DNA of 55,678 nucleotides, from the NCBI RefSeq assembly GCF_001922575.1, contig NZ_MRCI01000006.1:1-55678 (forward strand). The letters run 5' to 3'. This document shows, in pieces, positions 1 through 8,196 of the stretch (within the stretch, counting starts at the first letter, position 1; each line of letters opens with the position of its first letter). A program made the translations under genes and the position numbers. The stretch comes from Neptunomonas phycophila (lineage in GTDB: Bacteria > Pseudomonadota > Gammaproteobacteria > Pseudomonadales > Balneatricaceae). Below the pieces are notes generated by a model. It was given only the letters and a program-made list of their open reading frames with translations. It was not told the origin of the DNA and did not search any database.

Positions 1-133
1 CGGCTTCACCACCGAAAACTTCTGCACATACGCGAGTCAGTGCTGCTGTCAAAGTTGTTTTACCGTGGTCAACGTGGCCAATAGTACCTACGTTAACGTG
101 CGGCAGATTACGTTCAAATGATTTCTTAGCCAT
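1..133 (-). CDS. tuf: Elongation factor Tu, N-terminal part (partial)
   Basis: EF-Tu is the GTPase that brings aminoacyl-tRNA to the ribosome in the cytoplasm. The visible 44 residues begin [20 protein letters not shown] and include the P-loop GHVDHGKT that binds GTP phosphates. The gene starts at the ATG at 133-131 and runs off the left edge of the window. It lies directly downstream of four tRNA genes on the same strand, the classical arrangement of the tufB copy (thrU-tyrU-glyT-thrT-tufB in E. coli), so it is probably cotranscribed with them. Whether a second tuf copy exists cannot be seen here. Confidence 0.97.
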   Translation of the reverse strand, partial: MAKKSFERNLPHVNVGTIGHVDHGKTTLTAALTRVCAEVFGGEA

Positions 134-214
134 CGTTAGCTTCCCAAAAAGGTAATACGTGAATCACAAATACAACAAAGGGCAGATATATTGCTACATC
201 TACCCTTCAAATTC

Positions 215-289
215 TGGAGCTCAAGAGCGGAATTGAACCGCCGACCTCACCCTTACCAAGGGTGTGCTCTACCCCTGAGCTACTTGAGC
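215..289 (-). tRNA. thrT: tRNA-Thr (anticodon GGT)
   Basis: On the minus strand the sequence folds as a cloverleaf: acceptor stem GCTCAAG/CTTGAGC, a D-arm with AGCTCAG, anticodon loop CTTGGTAA giving GGT, the T-loop GGTTCAATTC, discriminator T and an encoded CCA. It is the last tRNA before tuf. It reads ACC/ACT threonine codons. Confidence 0.97.
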
Positions 290-359
290 TTTACCCTAAC
301 AGCCTAAACTACAAATACATTAAGCTACTAGATTTACACTTTCGCCCAAAGACATACTC

Positions 360-434
360 TGGAGCGGGTAGTGGGAATCGAACCCACCTCTTCAGCTTGG
401 AAGGCTGAGGTAATAGCCACTATACCATACCCGC
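360..434 (-). tRNA. glyT: tRNA-Gly (anticodon TCC)
   Basis: Minus-strand cloverleaf with acceptor GCGGGTA pairing TACCCGC, anticodon loop CTTCCAA giving TCC, T-loop GGTTCGATTC, discriminator T and encoded CCA. It is the third tRNA of the tuf-linked cluster and reads GGA/GGG glycine codons. Confidence 0.97.
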
Positions 435-450
435 TAAACCGAGCATTATA

Positions 451-534
451 TGGTGGTGGGGGGTGGATTCGAACCACCGAAGCTTGCGCGTCAGATTTAC
501 AGTCTGATCCCTTTGGCCACTCGGGAACCCCACC
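451..534 (-). tRNA. tyrU: tRNA-Tyr (anticodon GTA)
   Basis: Minus-strand class II tRNA of 84 nt with a long variable arm, acceptor GGTGGGG/CCCCACC, anticodon loop CTGTAAA giving GTA, T-loop GGTTCGAATCC and encoded CCA. It is the second tRNA of the cluster. Confidence 0.97.
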
Positions 535-553
535 ATCAAGGCCACTTCGTAAA

Positions 554-629
<76 letters not shown>

Positions 630-646
630 TTAACGAAGTGGCGCAT

Positions 647-675
647 ATGTTAATGATCAGGTTTTATAGATGCAA
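647..675 (-). promoter_or_regulatory. Putative sigma70 promoter of the tRNA-tuf operon
   Basis: On the minus strand TTGCAT (675-670) and TAACAT (652-647) are separated by exactly 17 bases. The -10 box covers the stop codon of the upstream SPOR-like gene, so the promoter lies in that gene's 3' end. The bases after the -10 (ATGCGCC) are GC-rich, as in discriminators of stable-RNA promoters under stringent control. The match is by eye; no start site is known. Confidence 0.55.
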
Positions 676-1105
676 GCCCTTTACACACTTTTTTTGCTAT
701 TTTTACGTCTGGTTTGCTATCTAAGAGGATTTCATTGATTTTATTGATCATTTTACGATCAAATTTTCCACTTTCGCTGATAAACACCGAGATTTTAACG
801 TGCTCATCCAATTGCGTGTTAATCACCGGCTCCAACCCTTGCTCTACTAAAAAATCGCTAACTTGTGCAATATCGCCTTCATTAGCAGGTATTTCATAAT
901 CGAAGCAAACACCCGTTTCATTATTCTGCTTTTGAACAGAGATCGGATCTTGGCCCAACGGCACATTTAGCTCATTGACCAGCCGTATAGTATGTATATC
1001 ATTCGACGGCGTCTCCGTCTGGCCAGACGGAGATTCGAGCATACTGAATGCAAATAGCACAACCGCATTAGCCAACAGTAAAAATATAACCCACCATTTC
1101 ATCAC
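650..1105 (-). CDS. Small membrane-anchored SPOR-like protein
   Basis: A 151-residue protein with one N-terminal membrane segment (about residues 4-21) and a periplasmic domain. The domain has a short ferredoxin-like repeat pattern (a stretch around EGDIAQVSDFLVEQGLEPVI and a second around residues 105-140) resembling SPOR domains, which bind denuded septal peptidoglycan; this assignment is tentative. Its ATG overlaps the coaX stop by four bases (ATGA), so it is translationally coupled to coaX. A similar small SPOR-type gene follows coaX ahead of the tRNA-tufB cluster in Pseudomonas. Its 3' end also holds the likely tRNA promoter. Confidence 0.75.
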   Translation of the reverse strand: MMKWWVIFLLLANAVVLFAFSMLESPSGQTETPSNDIHTIRLVNELNVPLGQDPISVQKQNNETGVCFDYEIPANEGDIAQVSDFLVEQGLEPVINTQLDEHVKISVFISESGKFDRKMINKINEILLDSKPDVKIAKKVCKGLASIKPDH

Positions 1106-1833
1106 TGTTTATCAGCCCACATGAGTCCGTCTAGTACAAGGTCTGGCACCAATAGCGCACCCGGCATTTGCGCCTGCAGCAAATAACCATCACCACCTGT
1201 TATATAAAGCTGCGAACCTGACTTAGACGCTTCTTCTAACAATTGACCAGCTAACGCCTGCAATAAGTATCGCGTACCATTATTAACACAGGCTCCGGTA
1301 TGTTTCCCTGGTTCAATACTCAATAAGTCTTCATCATCATAGCGAACGTTAGCGGTATTATTTAACAAGCTAGCACGCATCATTTGTAAGCCTGGAACAA
1401 TATACCCACCTAGGTGCTCTCCCTGCGCGCTCAAATAATCAATGGTAATTGCACTTCCGCAATCAACAACGGTAGACGCTCCGTCATCCTGATGTCGTGC
1501 AGCCAACATTGCCAACCAACGATCAACCCCCATCCTAGTAGGCTCTATGTAACTATTGCGCACACCCGCTGCTGAACTTGCTGACACAGCAAATAAAGGC
1601 GTTATATCCCAACGTGTTTTTAGTGCCCGCGTGAGTGCTTCGTTAAATTCGCGACCGGCTACCGAGCCTATCCAAATATCGCAAAGCTCATCAAGCACCA
1701 ATTCTGGCTCATCAATATCAGCTATACGAGACAAGAAGGGCTCTTTCAGACACCGAAGCGCTTTAGTAATCGTGCCGTCAGAAACCCAGCGCCATTTAAC
1801 AAAGGTATTTCCCACATCTATTTCAAGACGCAT
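1102..1833 (-). CDS. coaX: Type III pantothenate kinase
   Basis: Catalyses ATP-dependent phosphorylation of pantothenate, the first step of coenzyme A synthesis, in the cytoplasm. The 243-residue protein has the ASKHA-fold signatures of the CoaX family: DVGNT near the N-terminus (residues 6-10, phosphate binding), GVDRW (102-106), DCGSAIT (124-130) and GGYIVPG (142-148). Type III kinases lack the P-loop of CoaA and use a monovalent cation. The start ATG lies 11 bases inside the end of birA and the stop overlaps the next gene, giving a compact birA-coaX-SPOR operon. Length and motifs are normal. Confidence 0.96.
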   Translation of the reverse strand: MRLEIDVGNTFVKWRWVSDGTITKALRCLKEPFLSRIADIDEPELVLDELCDIWIGSVAGREFNEALTRALKTRWDITPLFAVSASSAAGVRNSYIEPTRMGVDRWLAMLAARHQDDGASTVVDCGSAITIDYLSAQGEHLGGYIVPGLQMMRASLLNNTANVRYDDEDLLSIEPGKHTGACVNNGTRYLLQALAGQLLEEASKSGSQLYITGGDGYLLQAQMPGALLVPDLVLDGLMWADKQ

Positions 1834-2806
1834 GGTAAGCTCTCACGCTAACTTCACCTGCATGAAAATGCTCTACACCGTCAGAGTGATGGATGATCAA
1901 GGCTCCTTGCGCATCAACTCCCTGACACTCACCGACCACCTCTCGATGCCCCGAGATAATCCTAACCGATTGCTGTTGATACGCATGACACGCGTGCCAT
2001 GCGTCCTGAAATGCCGCAAAGCCGTCCACTTTGAACTGCTCTAACATCGGGATAAGGTGATTCAGCACAGTGGCCATTAATTGATTACGAGAGATTGGTG
2101 TTTGTGACAGTGAAGACAAATCCACCCACGGTTGATCTATCCCCTCACTTGCTTCATCTGACATCGTGACATTGATCCCAACACCAATGACTACTTGGCA
2201 CTCACCTGATGCATCACCTTGCATTTCGAGCAAAATGCCCGCAAGTTTTTTAGAATCTACCAATAAGTCATTTGGCCACTTTAGCTCAATGCCTGATAAA
2301 CCCATGGCGGTCAGCGCTTGTTGCAGAGCCAACCCCACAACCAAACTCAGCCCTTCTAGGGCCGCAGCGCCATGAGAAAAATTCCACACCAACGAAAAGT
2401 ATAAATTACGAGCAAAAGGGCTGACCCATTGGCGTCCGCGCCGCCCTTTACCCGCCGTTTGATACTCAGCCAGATATAGGTGCGCATCGGCTAACCCTTG
2501 CTGCATATCACGCATGGCGAGCGTATTGGTTGAGTCAACCACGCGCTGTACCGTAATGTTACGAAGGTGGCGTGCCACCAAATCGCTGCAGTCGGATACA
2601 ATTCTCTCTTCGCAAAGCAGCTCTAAACCGCCGGGCACTCGATACCCACGTCCACGGATGCTGTATATCTCAACACCTAAGGACTCAAGGCTTTTCATTT
2701 GCTTCCAGATAGCACTTCGGCTAATACCTAGATGCTGACCAAGCTCTTGCCCTGAATGAAATTGACCATCTGACAACGCCGCCAATAAACGCTCATCAAT
2801 AACCAT
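1823..2806 (-). CDS. birA: Biotin-[acetyl-CoA-carboxylase] ligase / biotin operon repressor
   Basis: Activates biotin with ATP and attaches it to the carboxyl carrier protein of acetyl-CoA carboxylase. The N-terminal 60 residues form a winged helix-turn-helix (LGQHLGISRSAIWKQMKSL), so this is the bifunctional class that also represses biotin synthesis genes. The catalytic loop GKGRRGRQW is at 119-127 and the biotin-binding segment KWPND at 176-180 is followed by KLAGILLE. The SH3-like C-terminal domain is present; total length is 327. The start ATG immediately follows the folA stop codon, and the 3' end overlaps coaX. Confidence 0.96.
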   Translation of the reverse strand: MVIDERLLAALSDGQFHSGQELGQHLGISRSAIWKQMKSLESLGVEIYSIRGRGYRVPGGLELLCEERIVSDCSDLVARHLRNITVQRVVDSTNTLAMRDMQQGLADAHLYLAEYQTAGKGRRGRQWVSPFARNLYFSLVWNFSHGAAALEGLSLVVGLALQQALTAMGLSGIELKWPNDLLVDSKKLAGILLEMQGDASGECQVVIGVGINVTMSDEASEGIDQPWVDLSSLSQTPISRNQLMATVLNHLIPMLEQFKVDGFAAFQDAWHACHAYQQQSVRIISGHREVVGECQGVDAQGALIIHHSDGVEHFHAGEVSVRAYHAS

Positions 2807-3313
2807 TTATTTGCTCCGCTGATAAACAATGAAGCTGTAGTCATAAGGGTTTGGGCCTTGCGCCGAAAAGTCTTCACGGCCGAGCTCGGTCCATTGCGAG
2901 CGATTAAATTCGGGAAAATAAGCATCTCCCTCTATATCCGCATGTACTTGCGTAATATACAAACGCTCTACTTCAGGCAAAGCTAATGCGTAAATTTGAG
3001 CGCCACCAATAATCATTGCCTCGTCTACGCCATCAATCAGCGCCTGACTTTCGGCCAATTCAATGGCCTCAGGTAAAGACATAACAACTTTGATGCCCTG
3101 GGCCGTAAAAGAAGCATCTCGACTTATGACGATATTAAGACGCCCCGGCAATGGCTTCCCGATAGATTCAAAGGTCTTACGACCCATAATAATCGGCTTA
3201 CCCATGGTGGCTTGCTTAAAATATTTGAGATCGCCCGGCAAATACCACGGCAATTTATTGTCTCGACCAATCACACGGTTAGACGACTGTGCGACTATCA
3301 TTGCTAATCTCAT
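2807..3313 (-). CDS. folA: Dihydrofolate reductase
   Basis: Reduces dihydrofolate to tetrahydrofolate with NADPH; the substrate is regenerated by the thymidylate synthase also encoded in this window (8197-9048). The 168-residue protein shows the family pattern: MIVAQSSNRVIGRDNKLPW at the start, LPGDL with the catalytic Asp28, MGRKTFESIGKPLPGR for NADPH binding and IGGAQIY near residue 101. The stop codon directly abuts the birA ATG, so it likely heads a folA-birA-coaX transcript. An AGGT at suitable distance precedes the ATG. Confidence 0.96.
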   Translation of the reverse strand: MRLAMIVAQSSNRVIGRDNKLPWYLPGDLKYFKQATMGKPIIMGRKTFESIGKPLPGRLNIVISRDASFTAQGIKVVMSLPEAIELAESQALIDGVDEAMIIGGAQIYALALPEVERLYITQVHADIEGDAYFPEFNRSQWTELGREDFSAQGPNPYDYSFIVYQRSK

Positions 3314-3568
3314 GGGTGACTACCTAACTTAATAGGTAGCGCTCACACGGAGGCTGACCTATCGTTATTATCAATTCTAGGGTGGGCAGTTTACTACAGC
3401 CAGAAGCTTGTGCACATTAGCGGCACGTTTACACCGCTAAATACCAATATCTCGCGCTCATCTGCCGCTGAAATTATCGAATGTAGTAACCCACTATTAC
3501 CCCAAGCACTCCAACCAAGTCGATACTCCACTTACCGTGCACACATTCACAATAACAAGGAGCATGTA

Positions 3569-4147
3569 ATGTCTAAAAAAATATTATTTTTAGTGGGCGA
3601 CTACGTTGAAGACTATGAAGTTATGGTGCCATTTCAAGCACTTGCCATGGTTGGCTATACCGTAGAAGCCGTCTGCCCAGACAAGCAAGCTGGCGATTCG
3701 ATCAGAACCGCTATTCACGACTTTGAAGGTGACCAAACTTACAGTGAAAAGCCCGGCCACAACTTTCAGCTTAATGCAGATTTCGATGCCGTTAATACTG
3801 ACGACTATGTTGGACTTGTCGTTCCCGGCGGCCGAGCACCCGAATACATCCGTTTAAATGAGCGCGTTCTTGAAATTACTCGCGAGTTTGCTCAAGCCAA
3901 TAAGCCTATTGCAGCCGTGTGTCATGGAGCCCAAGTACTAACAGCCGCCGGCATTGTAGATGGCCGCAAAGTATCCGCTTACCCAGCATGCGCACCTGAA
4001 GTTCGCCTATGCGGTGGCGAATACCAAGACATTGCTGTTGACCATGCCTATACTGACGGCAACATCGTTTCAGCACCTGCATGGCCAGCCCACCCGGCTT
4101 GGTTAAAGCAGTTTTTAGACGTTTTAGGCGCCAAGATAACACTGTAA
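3569..4147 (+). CDS. DJ-1/PfpI family protein
   Basis: A 192-residue member of the class I glutamine amidotransferase-like DJ-1/PfpI group, whose members act as glyoxalases, deglycases, chaperones or proteases. The nucleophile-elbow motif AVCHGAQ supplies the family cysteine, with the acid provided near GDYVEDYE. The segment GGRAPEYIR before it is typical of the PfpI branch. The ATG at 3569 is chosen because AAGGAG lies six bases upstream; an earlier in-frame ATG at 3410 lacks a ribosome site and would add 53 unconserved residues. The gene stands alone and ends before a strong hairpin. The exact substrate cannot be read from the sequence. Confidence 0.88.
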   Translation: MSKKILFLVGDYVEDYEVMVPFQALAMVGYTVEAVCPDKQAGDSIRTAIHDFEGDQTYSEKPGHNFQLNADFDAVNTDDYVGLVVPGGRAPEYIRLNERVLEITREFAQANKPIAAVCHGAQVLTAAGIVDGRKVSAYPACAPEVRLCGGEYQDIAVDHAYTDGNIVSAPAWPAHPAWLKQFLDVLGAKITL

Positions 4148-4207
4148 GAACAAATCGTTCTTACCTAAACAACCTCATAGGTTGATGATACCTGTTACGT
4201 GATTTAT

Positions 4208-4240
4208 AAAGAGAGCTAACCTTTGCAGGGAGCTCTCTTT
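4208..4240. terminator. Intrinsic terminator after the PfpI gene
   Basis: A perfect 10-bp inverted repeat, AAAGAGAGCT (4208-4217) and AGCTCTCTTT (4231-4240), with a 13-base loop and flanking A/T runs. It follows the PfpI stop codon. The next gene's ATG comes only five bases after the hairpin and its only likely ribosome site (GGGAG) is inside the 3' arm. Confidence 0.75.
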
Positions 4241-4244
4241 TATT

Positions 4245-4514
4245 ATGTGCCATTTATACTCCAGCACCAGCCCAAGCTTATACGAAACAACAACTCGCTC
4301 AGTTAGAATCGAAGGCGCGGTTACAAGCATTCGCTTGGAAAATCATTTTTGGAACATCATTGATGAAATAGCTGAAAGCGAAGAGTCCAGCACTCCCAAG
4401 TTCTTGAGCGACCTATACCGTGAAGTGGTCATTCGCCGTGGGGAAACCGGTAACTTTGCTTCACTATTGCGAGTGGTTTGCACTGTCTATCTCGAAAAAA
4501 TAACGACCACATGA
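4245..4514 (+). CDS. Ribbon-helix-helix (RHH_4) domain protein
   Basis: An 89-residue protein matching the RHH_4 family of aryl-sulfate-sulfotransferase-associated and stand-alone regulators: a short MC-x-Y start, then TRSVRIEGAVTSIRLENHFW (beta strand plus helix 1) and a C-terminal GNFASLLRVVCTVYL segment. RHH proteins normally bind DNA as dimers through the antiparallel strand. No target is apparent; it sits alone between the PfpI gene and nosR. Its ribosome site is within the preceding terminator hairpin, which could lower or condition its translation. The family assignment is by recognition of the pattern only. Confidence 0.72.
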   Translation: MCHLYSSTSPSLYETTTRSVRIEGAVTSIRLENHFWNIIDEIAESEESSTPKFLSDLYREVVIRRGETGNFASLLRVVCTVYLEKITTT

Positions 4515-4680
4515 TGCAATAACAAAGAATCAGAACTTTAGTCTCAAAAGCCCTACCCCTCTGTACTATTGATAAGCCAACGGCTCTGCTCCACAGTTAT
4601 ATTCTTGATATTCGTTAAACGCCTCCTCCCCCATAACAATAAGTAAAAGCCGGATACCGTGCCGGTAAGGACCGTTTGAT

Positions 4681-6852
4681 ATGCTGTACCGTATATTATT
4701 GCCGCTTGTCGTGGTTGTACATTTGTGGCTGCTAACAAGCGCCGCTGTTCAGGCAAATGAAGCCGTGATGAGCCCTACCTATGCGGGCAAACCACTGATT
4801 GATGGTCTCCCACTACAAGCGCTATTCCCCAAAGCCACCCGTTTTGGCGATAAAGAAGCCGACTTACCCGTCTATGCGGCTTATCAGCTCGATGAGCTGC
4901 TTGGATATGCGTGGTTGTCTGATGAGATTAATAATCTTGCCGGTTTTGCAGGTAAGCCAATTCGACTACTGATAGGCCTTAAACCTGACGGATCATTTCA
5001 GGATGTCACGGTTATCGATCATCATGAACCCGTTTTTTTACATGGGCTGGGAAACGAATCGATGCATGAGTTTTTAGCGCAGTATCGCAATCGTTCGGTA
5101 CGTAACCAAATCATTGTTGGCAGCGCACAAAACTCGCAGTTGAGCTCACAATCAGACGGAGGCGCAAGTGGCACGGTTGTTTTTGACGGCGTCACGAAGG
5201 CCACTATTTCCGTGATGATAATCAATGATGTAGTGCTATCGACTGCGCTACAAGTAGCGCGCGCACGTTTGGAAGGCTTTGCATTGCCAACTCAGTCTCG
5301 CCTACTTGAAAAACCAATTACTTCGCAGAGCTGGGACGCACTTGCCAACAATAATCTCATACATCAATGGACACTCTCGCAAACAGAAGTAGAAGAGTCG
5401 TTAGGTCGATCACTCAACAGCTACCCCGAATTTTCAAATACAACAGCGCCAAACACCCCTTTCATCACATTAGCTTATGCCTATCTAAACGCTCCTCAAG
5501 TAGGAGTAAACTTGCTTGGCGAAGCACGCTACAAAGCGCTGATGGACCGTTTAACACCTGGCGACCACCTTCTTTGGGTTGGCTCTAGCGGCCTTTACCC
5601 CCATGCCGAAGAAAACTACACACCAGCAACCGTTCCATCACGCTTGTCCTTAGACCAAGGAGGCTTATCGGTAGAAATACGCGATATCAATGCACCCAGC
5701 GAATTTAATGACATTATTACTCCTGGTGCGCCTCGCTTCTCGACGGCCCATTTTTTAAGAATTAAAGGCAGCGCAGGTTTTGACCCAGGCAGCCCTGTTG
5801 ATCTTAAGCTACATGTAAACCTTGCAAGAAATCACTTGATTAGCGATAGCGCAACTTTCCTTAGCCACTACCAGCTCCCTGACAGTGAATGGGAACCCGT
5901 ACAAATAGACACCGCAAAACCACTGCCGTTGTGGATAAAGCTTTGGATGGATCGCTGGGTTAGCGTATGTATTTTATTAATAGGCCTAACTGTTTTAATC
6001 GTTAGCTTTATCAAGCAAGACCGCCTAAGTCGCTGGAAACACTTCCATGCTTTTCGCTGGGGGTATTTGGCATTCACTCTCTTTTTTATTGGATTTTATG
6101 CGCAGGGCCAATTGTCCATCGTTAACATTTTCACCTTGTTCCACTCGATAAAAGACGGCTTTGATATCACCATTTTTTTATTAGACCCCGTCATTTTTAT
6201 CCTGTGGATTGTCACTTTTATTAGTTTATTTATCTGGGGACGCGGGCTTTTTTGTGGATGGCTTTGCCCTTTTGGAGCCTTACAGGAAATGTCCTCTTGG
6301 TTGGGCAAAAAAATAGGCCTTAAACAGATACGCGTTCCGGCTACACTTCACCGTCGCTTAATCTATCTAAAATATCCCATTATAGGCGGGCTAGTAGCCG
6401 TCTCTTTCTATTCATTAACGTGGGCCGAAAAGCTATCTGAAGTAGAACCCTTTAAAACCAGTATAACCTTAGTTTTCATCCGCCATTGGCCATTTGTGCT
6501 TTATGCCGTAGGGCTGCTGATTGTAGGGATGTTTATTCATAAGTTTTTCTGCCGCTATTTGTGCCCATTAGGCGCAGGCTTGGCAGCTATTGGCTGGTTG
6601 CGTCGCTTTGAATTACTAAAACGAGTCGACTTTTGCGGTTCTCCTTGCCAAACCTGCCACCATCGCTGTGAAATAAAAGCCATTAAGAAAAGCGGTGAAA
6701 TAGACTACAACGAATGCGTACAATGCCTAGAGTGCATCGTTATTTTAAATGATGAGGAGCAGTGCGTTGATAAACTCCTCACACGCAAAAAACAGAAAAA
6801 AGCCACTGTTAGCCAACGTATTCCTAGCGTGCAAATACACCAACCGTCTTAA
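4681..6852 (+). CDS. nosR: NosR/NirI-type flavo-iron-sulfur membrane protein
   Basis: NosR donates electrons from the quinol pool to periplasmic nitrous oxide reductase and is needed for its expression. This 723-residue protein has the full architecture: signal/membrane segment (about 5-25), periplasmic FMN-binding domain with the ApbE flavinylation pattern DGVTKAT (169-175; Thr175 the likely attachment site), a linker domain, then at least five membrane helices (from about 427) carrying the CGWLCPFG (525-532) and CRYLCPLG (624-631) motifs. It ends in a cytoplasmic ferredoxin-like part with cysteines 652, 656, 659, 663, 679, 682, 685 and 695. AAGGA is nine bases before the ATG. No nosZ, nosD, nosF, nosY or nosL is nearby, so its partner is unknown. 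Confidence 0.88.
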   Translation: MLYRILLPLVVVVHLWLLTSAAVQANEAVMSPTYAGKPLIDGLPLQALFPKATRFGDKEADLPVYAAYQLDELLGYAWLSDEINNLAGFAGKPIRLLIGLKPDGSFQDVTVIDHHEPVFLHGLGNESMHEFLAQYRNRSVRNQIIVGSAQNSQLSSQSDGGASGTVVFDGVTKATISVMIINDVVLSTALQVARARLEGFALPTQSRLLEKPITSQSWDALANNNLIHQWTLSQTEVEESLGRSLNSYPEFSNTTAPNTPFITLAYAYLNAPQVGVNLLGEARYKALMDRLTPGDHLLWVGSSGLYPHAEENYTPATVPSRLSLDQGGLSVEIRDINAPSEFNDIITPGAPRFSTAHFLRIKGSAGFDPGSPVDLKLHVNLARNHLISDSATFLSHYQLPDSEWEPVQIDTAKPLPLWIKLWMDRWVSVCILLIGLTVLIVSFIKQDRLSRWKHFHAFRWGYLAFTLFFIGFYAQGQLSIVNIFTLFHSIKDGFDITIFLLDPVIFILWIVTFISLFIWGRGLFCGWLCPFGALQEMSSWLGKKIGLKQIRVPATLHRRLIYLKYPIIGGLVAVSFYSLTWAEKLSEVEPFKTSITLVFIRHWPFVLYAVGLLIVGMFIHKFFCRYLCPLGAGLAAIGWLRRFELLKRVDFCGSPCQTCHHRCEIKAIKKSGEIDYNECVQCLECIVILNDEEQCVDKLLTRKKQKKATVSQRIPSVQIHQPS

Positions 6853-6886
6853 CCCGTAGCTTTCTAAGATGCTAGGGCAGATCAAA

Positions 6887-6910
6887 AAAAGGGCTCACCA
6901 GAGCCCTTTT
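6887..6910. terminator. Bidirectional terminator between nosR and the Pmp3 gene
   Basis: AAAAGGGCTC (6887-6896) and GAGCCCTTTT (6901-6910) pair perfectly around the loop ACCA. It lies between convergent genes and has A/T runs on both sides, so it can work in both directions. Confidence 0.88.
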
Positions 6911-6935
6911 AAACTTAATACGGAAAACACCATCG

Positions 6936-7094
6936 CTAGCGCTTAGCGATCACCCAAATAGCATGGACAATACCGGGGATGTATCCCAATAAGGTTAATA
7001 AGATATTCAACCAAAACGCACCACCGATACCCACCTGAAGAAAAACACCCAATGGCGGCAACAAAATAGCAATAAGCACTCGAATCAAATCCAT
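6936..7094 (-). CDS. Pmp3/YqaE family membrane peptide
   Basis: A 52-residue peptide of the UPF0057/Pmp3 family. It has the two membrane segments of the family: VLIAILLPPLGVFLQVGIGG and, after FWLN, ILLTLLGYIPGIVHAIWVI. The PPLGVF and GYIPGIVHA motifs are diagnostic. Family members in yeast and plants affect membrane potential and salt tolerance; the bacterial YqaE is stress-induced. Its function here is inferred only from the family. The gene is monocistronic, convergent with nosR, and shares its terminator. AGAGG about nine bases before the ATG serves as ribosome site. Confidence 0.92.
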   Translation of the reverse strand: MDLIRVLIAILLPPLGVFLQVGIGGAFWLNILLTLLGYIPGIVHAIWVIAKR

Positions 7095-7324
7095 GACATA
7101 TACCTCTTTATGATTAAATCATTTAGTAAAGGTATAGCAGGAACTATGCCACAAATTAAGCCATTGATTTTTAAGCACTTAAATAAACCACTATGCAGTT
7201 CAGGATAAATTTTTTACACTGATTTTGCAGCTTTTACCGACTATTAAGGCACTTTATCGCTTTCATGTCGTCCACTCAATTACACCACTATTCAGGCAAA
7301 ACGCCACCAGCAAAGGATACTCTC

Positions 7325-7627
7325 ATGTATATCGCTATGAACCGCTTCCGAATTGCATTAGGCAAAGAGCAGGAATTCACAGACATTTGGAAAAACCGAG
7401 ACAGCCATTTAAGCGAAGTGCCCGGCTTTAAGTCATTTCAATTGCTACGTGGCTCTACCGATGACGAATGCACCTTATTTGCTTCGCATTCTATTTGGGA
7501 ATCAGAGCAAGCGTTTCGTGATTGGACACAATCAGAAGCTTTCAGAAAAGCACACGCGAATGCGAGTACGTCAAAAGGTATTTATTTAGGCCCCCCTAAG
7601 TTTGAGGGCTTTGAGCAAGTCTTATAA
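7325..7627 (+). CDS. Antibiotic-biosynthesis-monooxygenase (ABM/IsdG-like) fold protein
   Basis: A 100-residue ferredoxin-like alpha/beta barrel subunit of the ABM superfamily, which includes haem-degrading IsdG/HmoB and cofactor-free monooxygenases. The features are the NRFRI strand, F-x-x-IWKNRDSHL helix, the PGFKSFQLLRG strand, then SIWESEQAFRDWTQSEAFRKAH. This W-x-S-xx-A-F-x-x-W pattern is typical of the HmoA/HmoB-like branch. The start at 7325 is taken because AAGGA lies seven bases upstream; in-frame codons from 7265 are unsupported. A hairpin overlaps the stop. Whether it degrades haem is unproven: no haem ligand histidine is certain. Confidence 0.82.
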   Translation: MYIAMNRFRIALGKEQEFTDIWKNRDSHLSEVPGFKSFQLLRGSTDDECTLFASHSIWESEQAFRDWTQSEAFRKAHANASTSKGIYLGPPKFEGFEQVL

Positions 7628-7636
7628 AGACTTGCT
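7614..7636 (+). terminator. Hairpin overlapping the stop codon of the ABM gene
   Basis: AGCAAGTCTT (7614-7623) pairs with AAGACTTGCT (7627-7636) around a three-base loop; the TAA stop (7625-7627) lies in the loop and first pair. The run after it (TATATTCG) is a weak U-tract, so it may terminate poorly or act as a 3' stabiliser. Confidence 0.55.
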
Positions 7637-7736
7637 TATATTCGTTGGCTGACAAGCTATGCAGACAGACCTTATCAACACTTATTCATAGAAGCCTGCG
7701 CCATCCGCTATCACTGACGCAAAAAATAGAAACCCG

Positions 7737-8147
7737 TTAAGAGCTGCTCTTTAAAGTGCTAAAGTCCTCTTTGAGCAGCTCATGGTAGCGATCAATCATG
7801 CTTTGGGCGAGTTCGCTATTGCAACCATCTTGCTCAATAGCTGCTTTGGTTTTCTCGTTGATGGCTTTAGTAAGAACACCCAGCTCATCTCTCGCATCAG
7901 CTTCTGTCATTTCCGGGCGTACTTCACTCACTGTTTTAGCCGTCACATCAGTCACTGTTGCTATAGCGCTTTTATACGCGGCTTTTTCTGCCCCTTCATG
8001 TGCGTTGCACTCGGATGCAAAAGCTCCGGCAGTGGTGAGCACTTGATACAATTTAATGCTCATAGCTGCATCACGATTTTCTGCAGCATGAGCGCTAGAA
8101 AGAGGTAACAACAAGGGTACAAGGATACTTAAATACGATAGTTTCAT
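7737..8147 (-). CDS. Hypothetical exported protein
   Basis: A 136-residue protein I do not recognise. It begins with a clear Sec signal peptide (MKLSYLSILVPLLLPLSSAHA, cleavage likely after AHA), and the mature part is mostly helical and charged with two cysteines (about residues 45 and 110), which could form a disulfide in the periplasm. The start at 8147 is chosen for the signal peptide and for AGGAG placed seven bases upstream; longer in-frame extensions overlap the end of thyA. It is the last gene of the lgt-thyA direction but is probably a separate unit. Confidence 0.72.
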   Translation of the reverse strand: MKLSYLSILVPLLLPLSSAHAAENRDAAMSIKLYQVLTTAGAFASECNAHEGAEKAAYKSAIATVTDVTAKTVSEVRPEMTEADARDELGVLTKAINEKTKAAIEQDGCNSELAQSMIDRYHELLKEDFSTLKSSS

Positions 8148-8196
8148 AACTGACTCCTGTGAAACAGCTGCCCAAAGACAGCCTGACAAGACACAA

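Noticed and set aside
4553..4680. FNR/DNR-type site (TTGAT-N4-ATCAA) upstream of nosR
   Set aside because: No such palindrome is present; isolated TTGAT half-sites occur by chance.
7265..7324. Longer start of the ABM-fold protein at 7265
   Set aside because: The extra 20 residues are not family-like and the codon at 7325 has the ribosome site.
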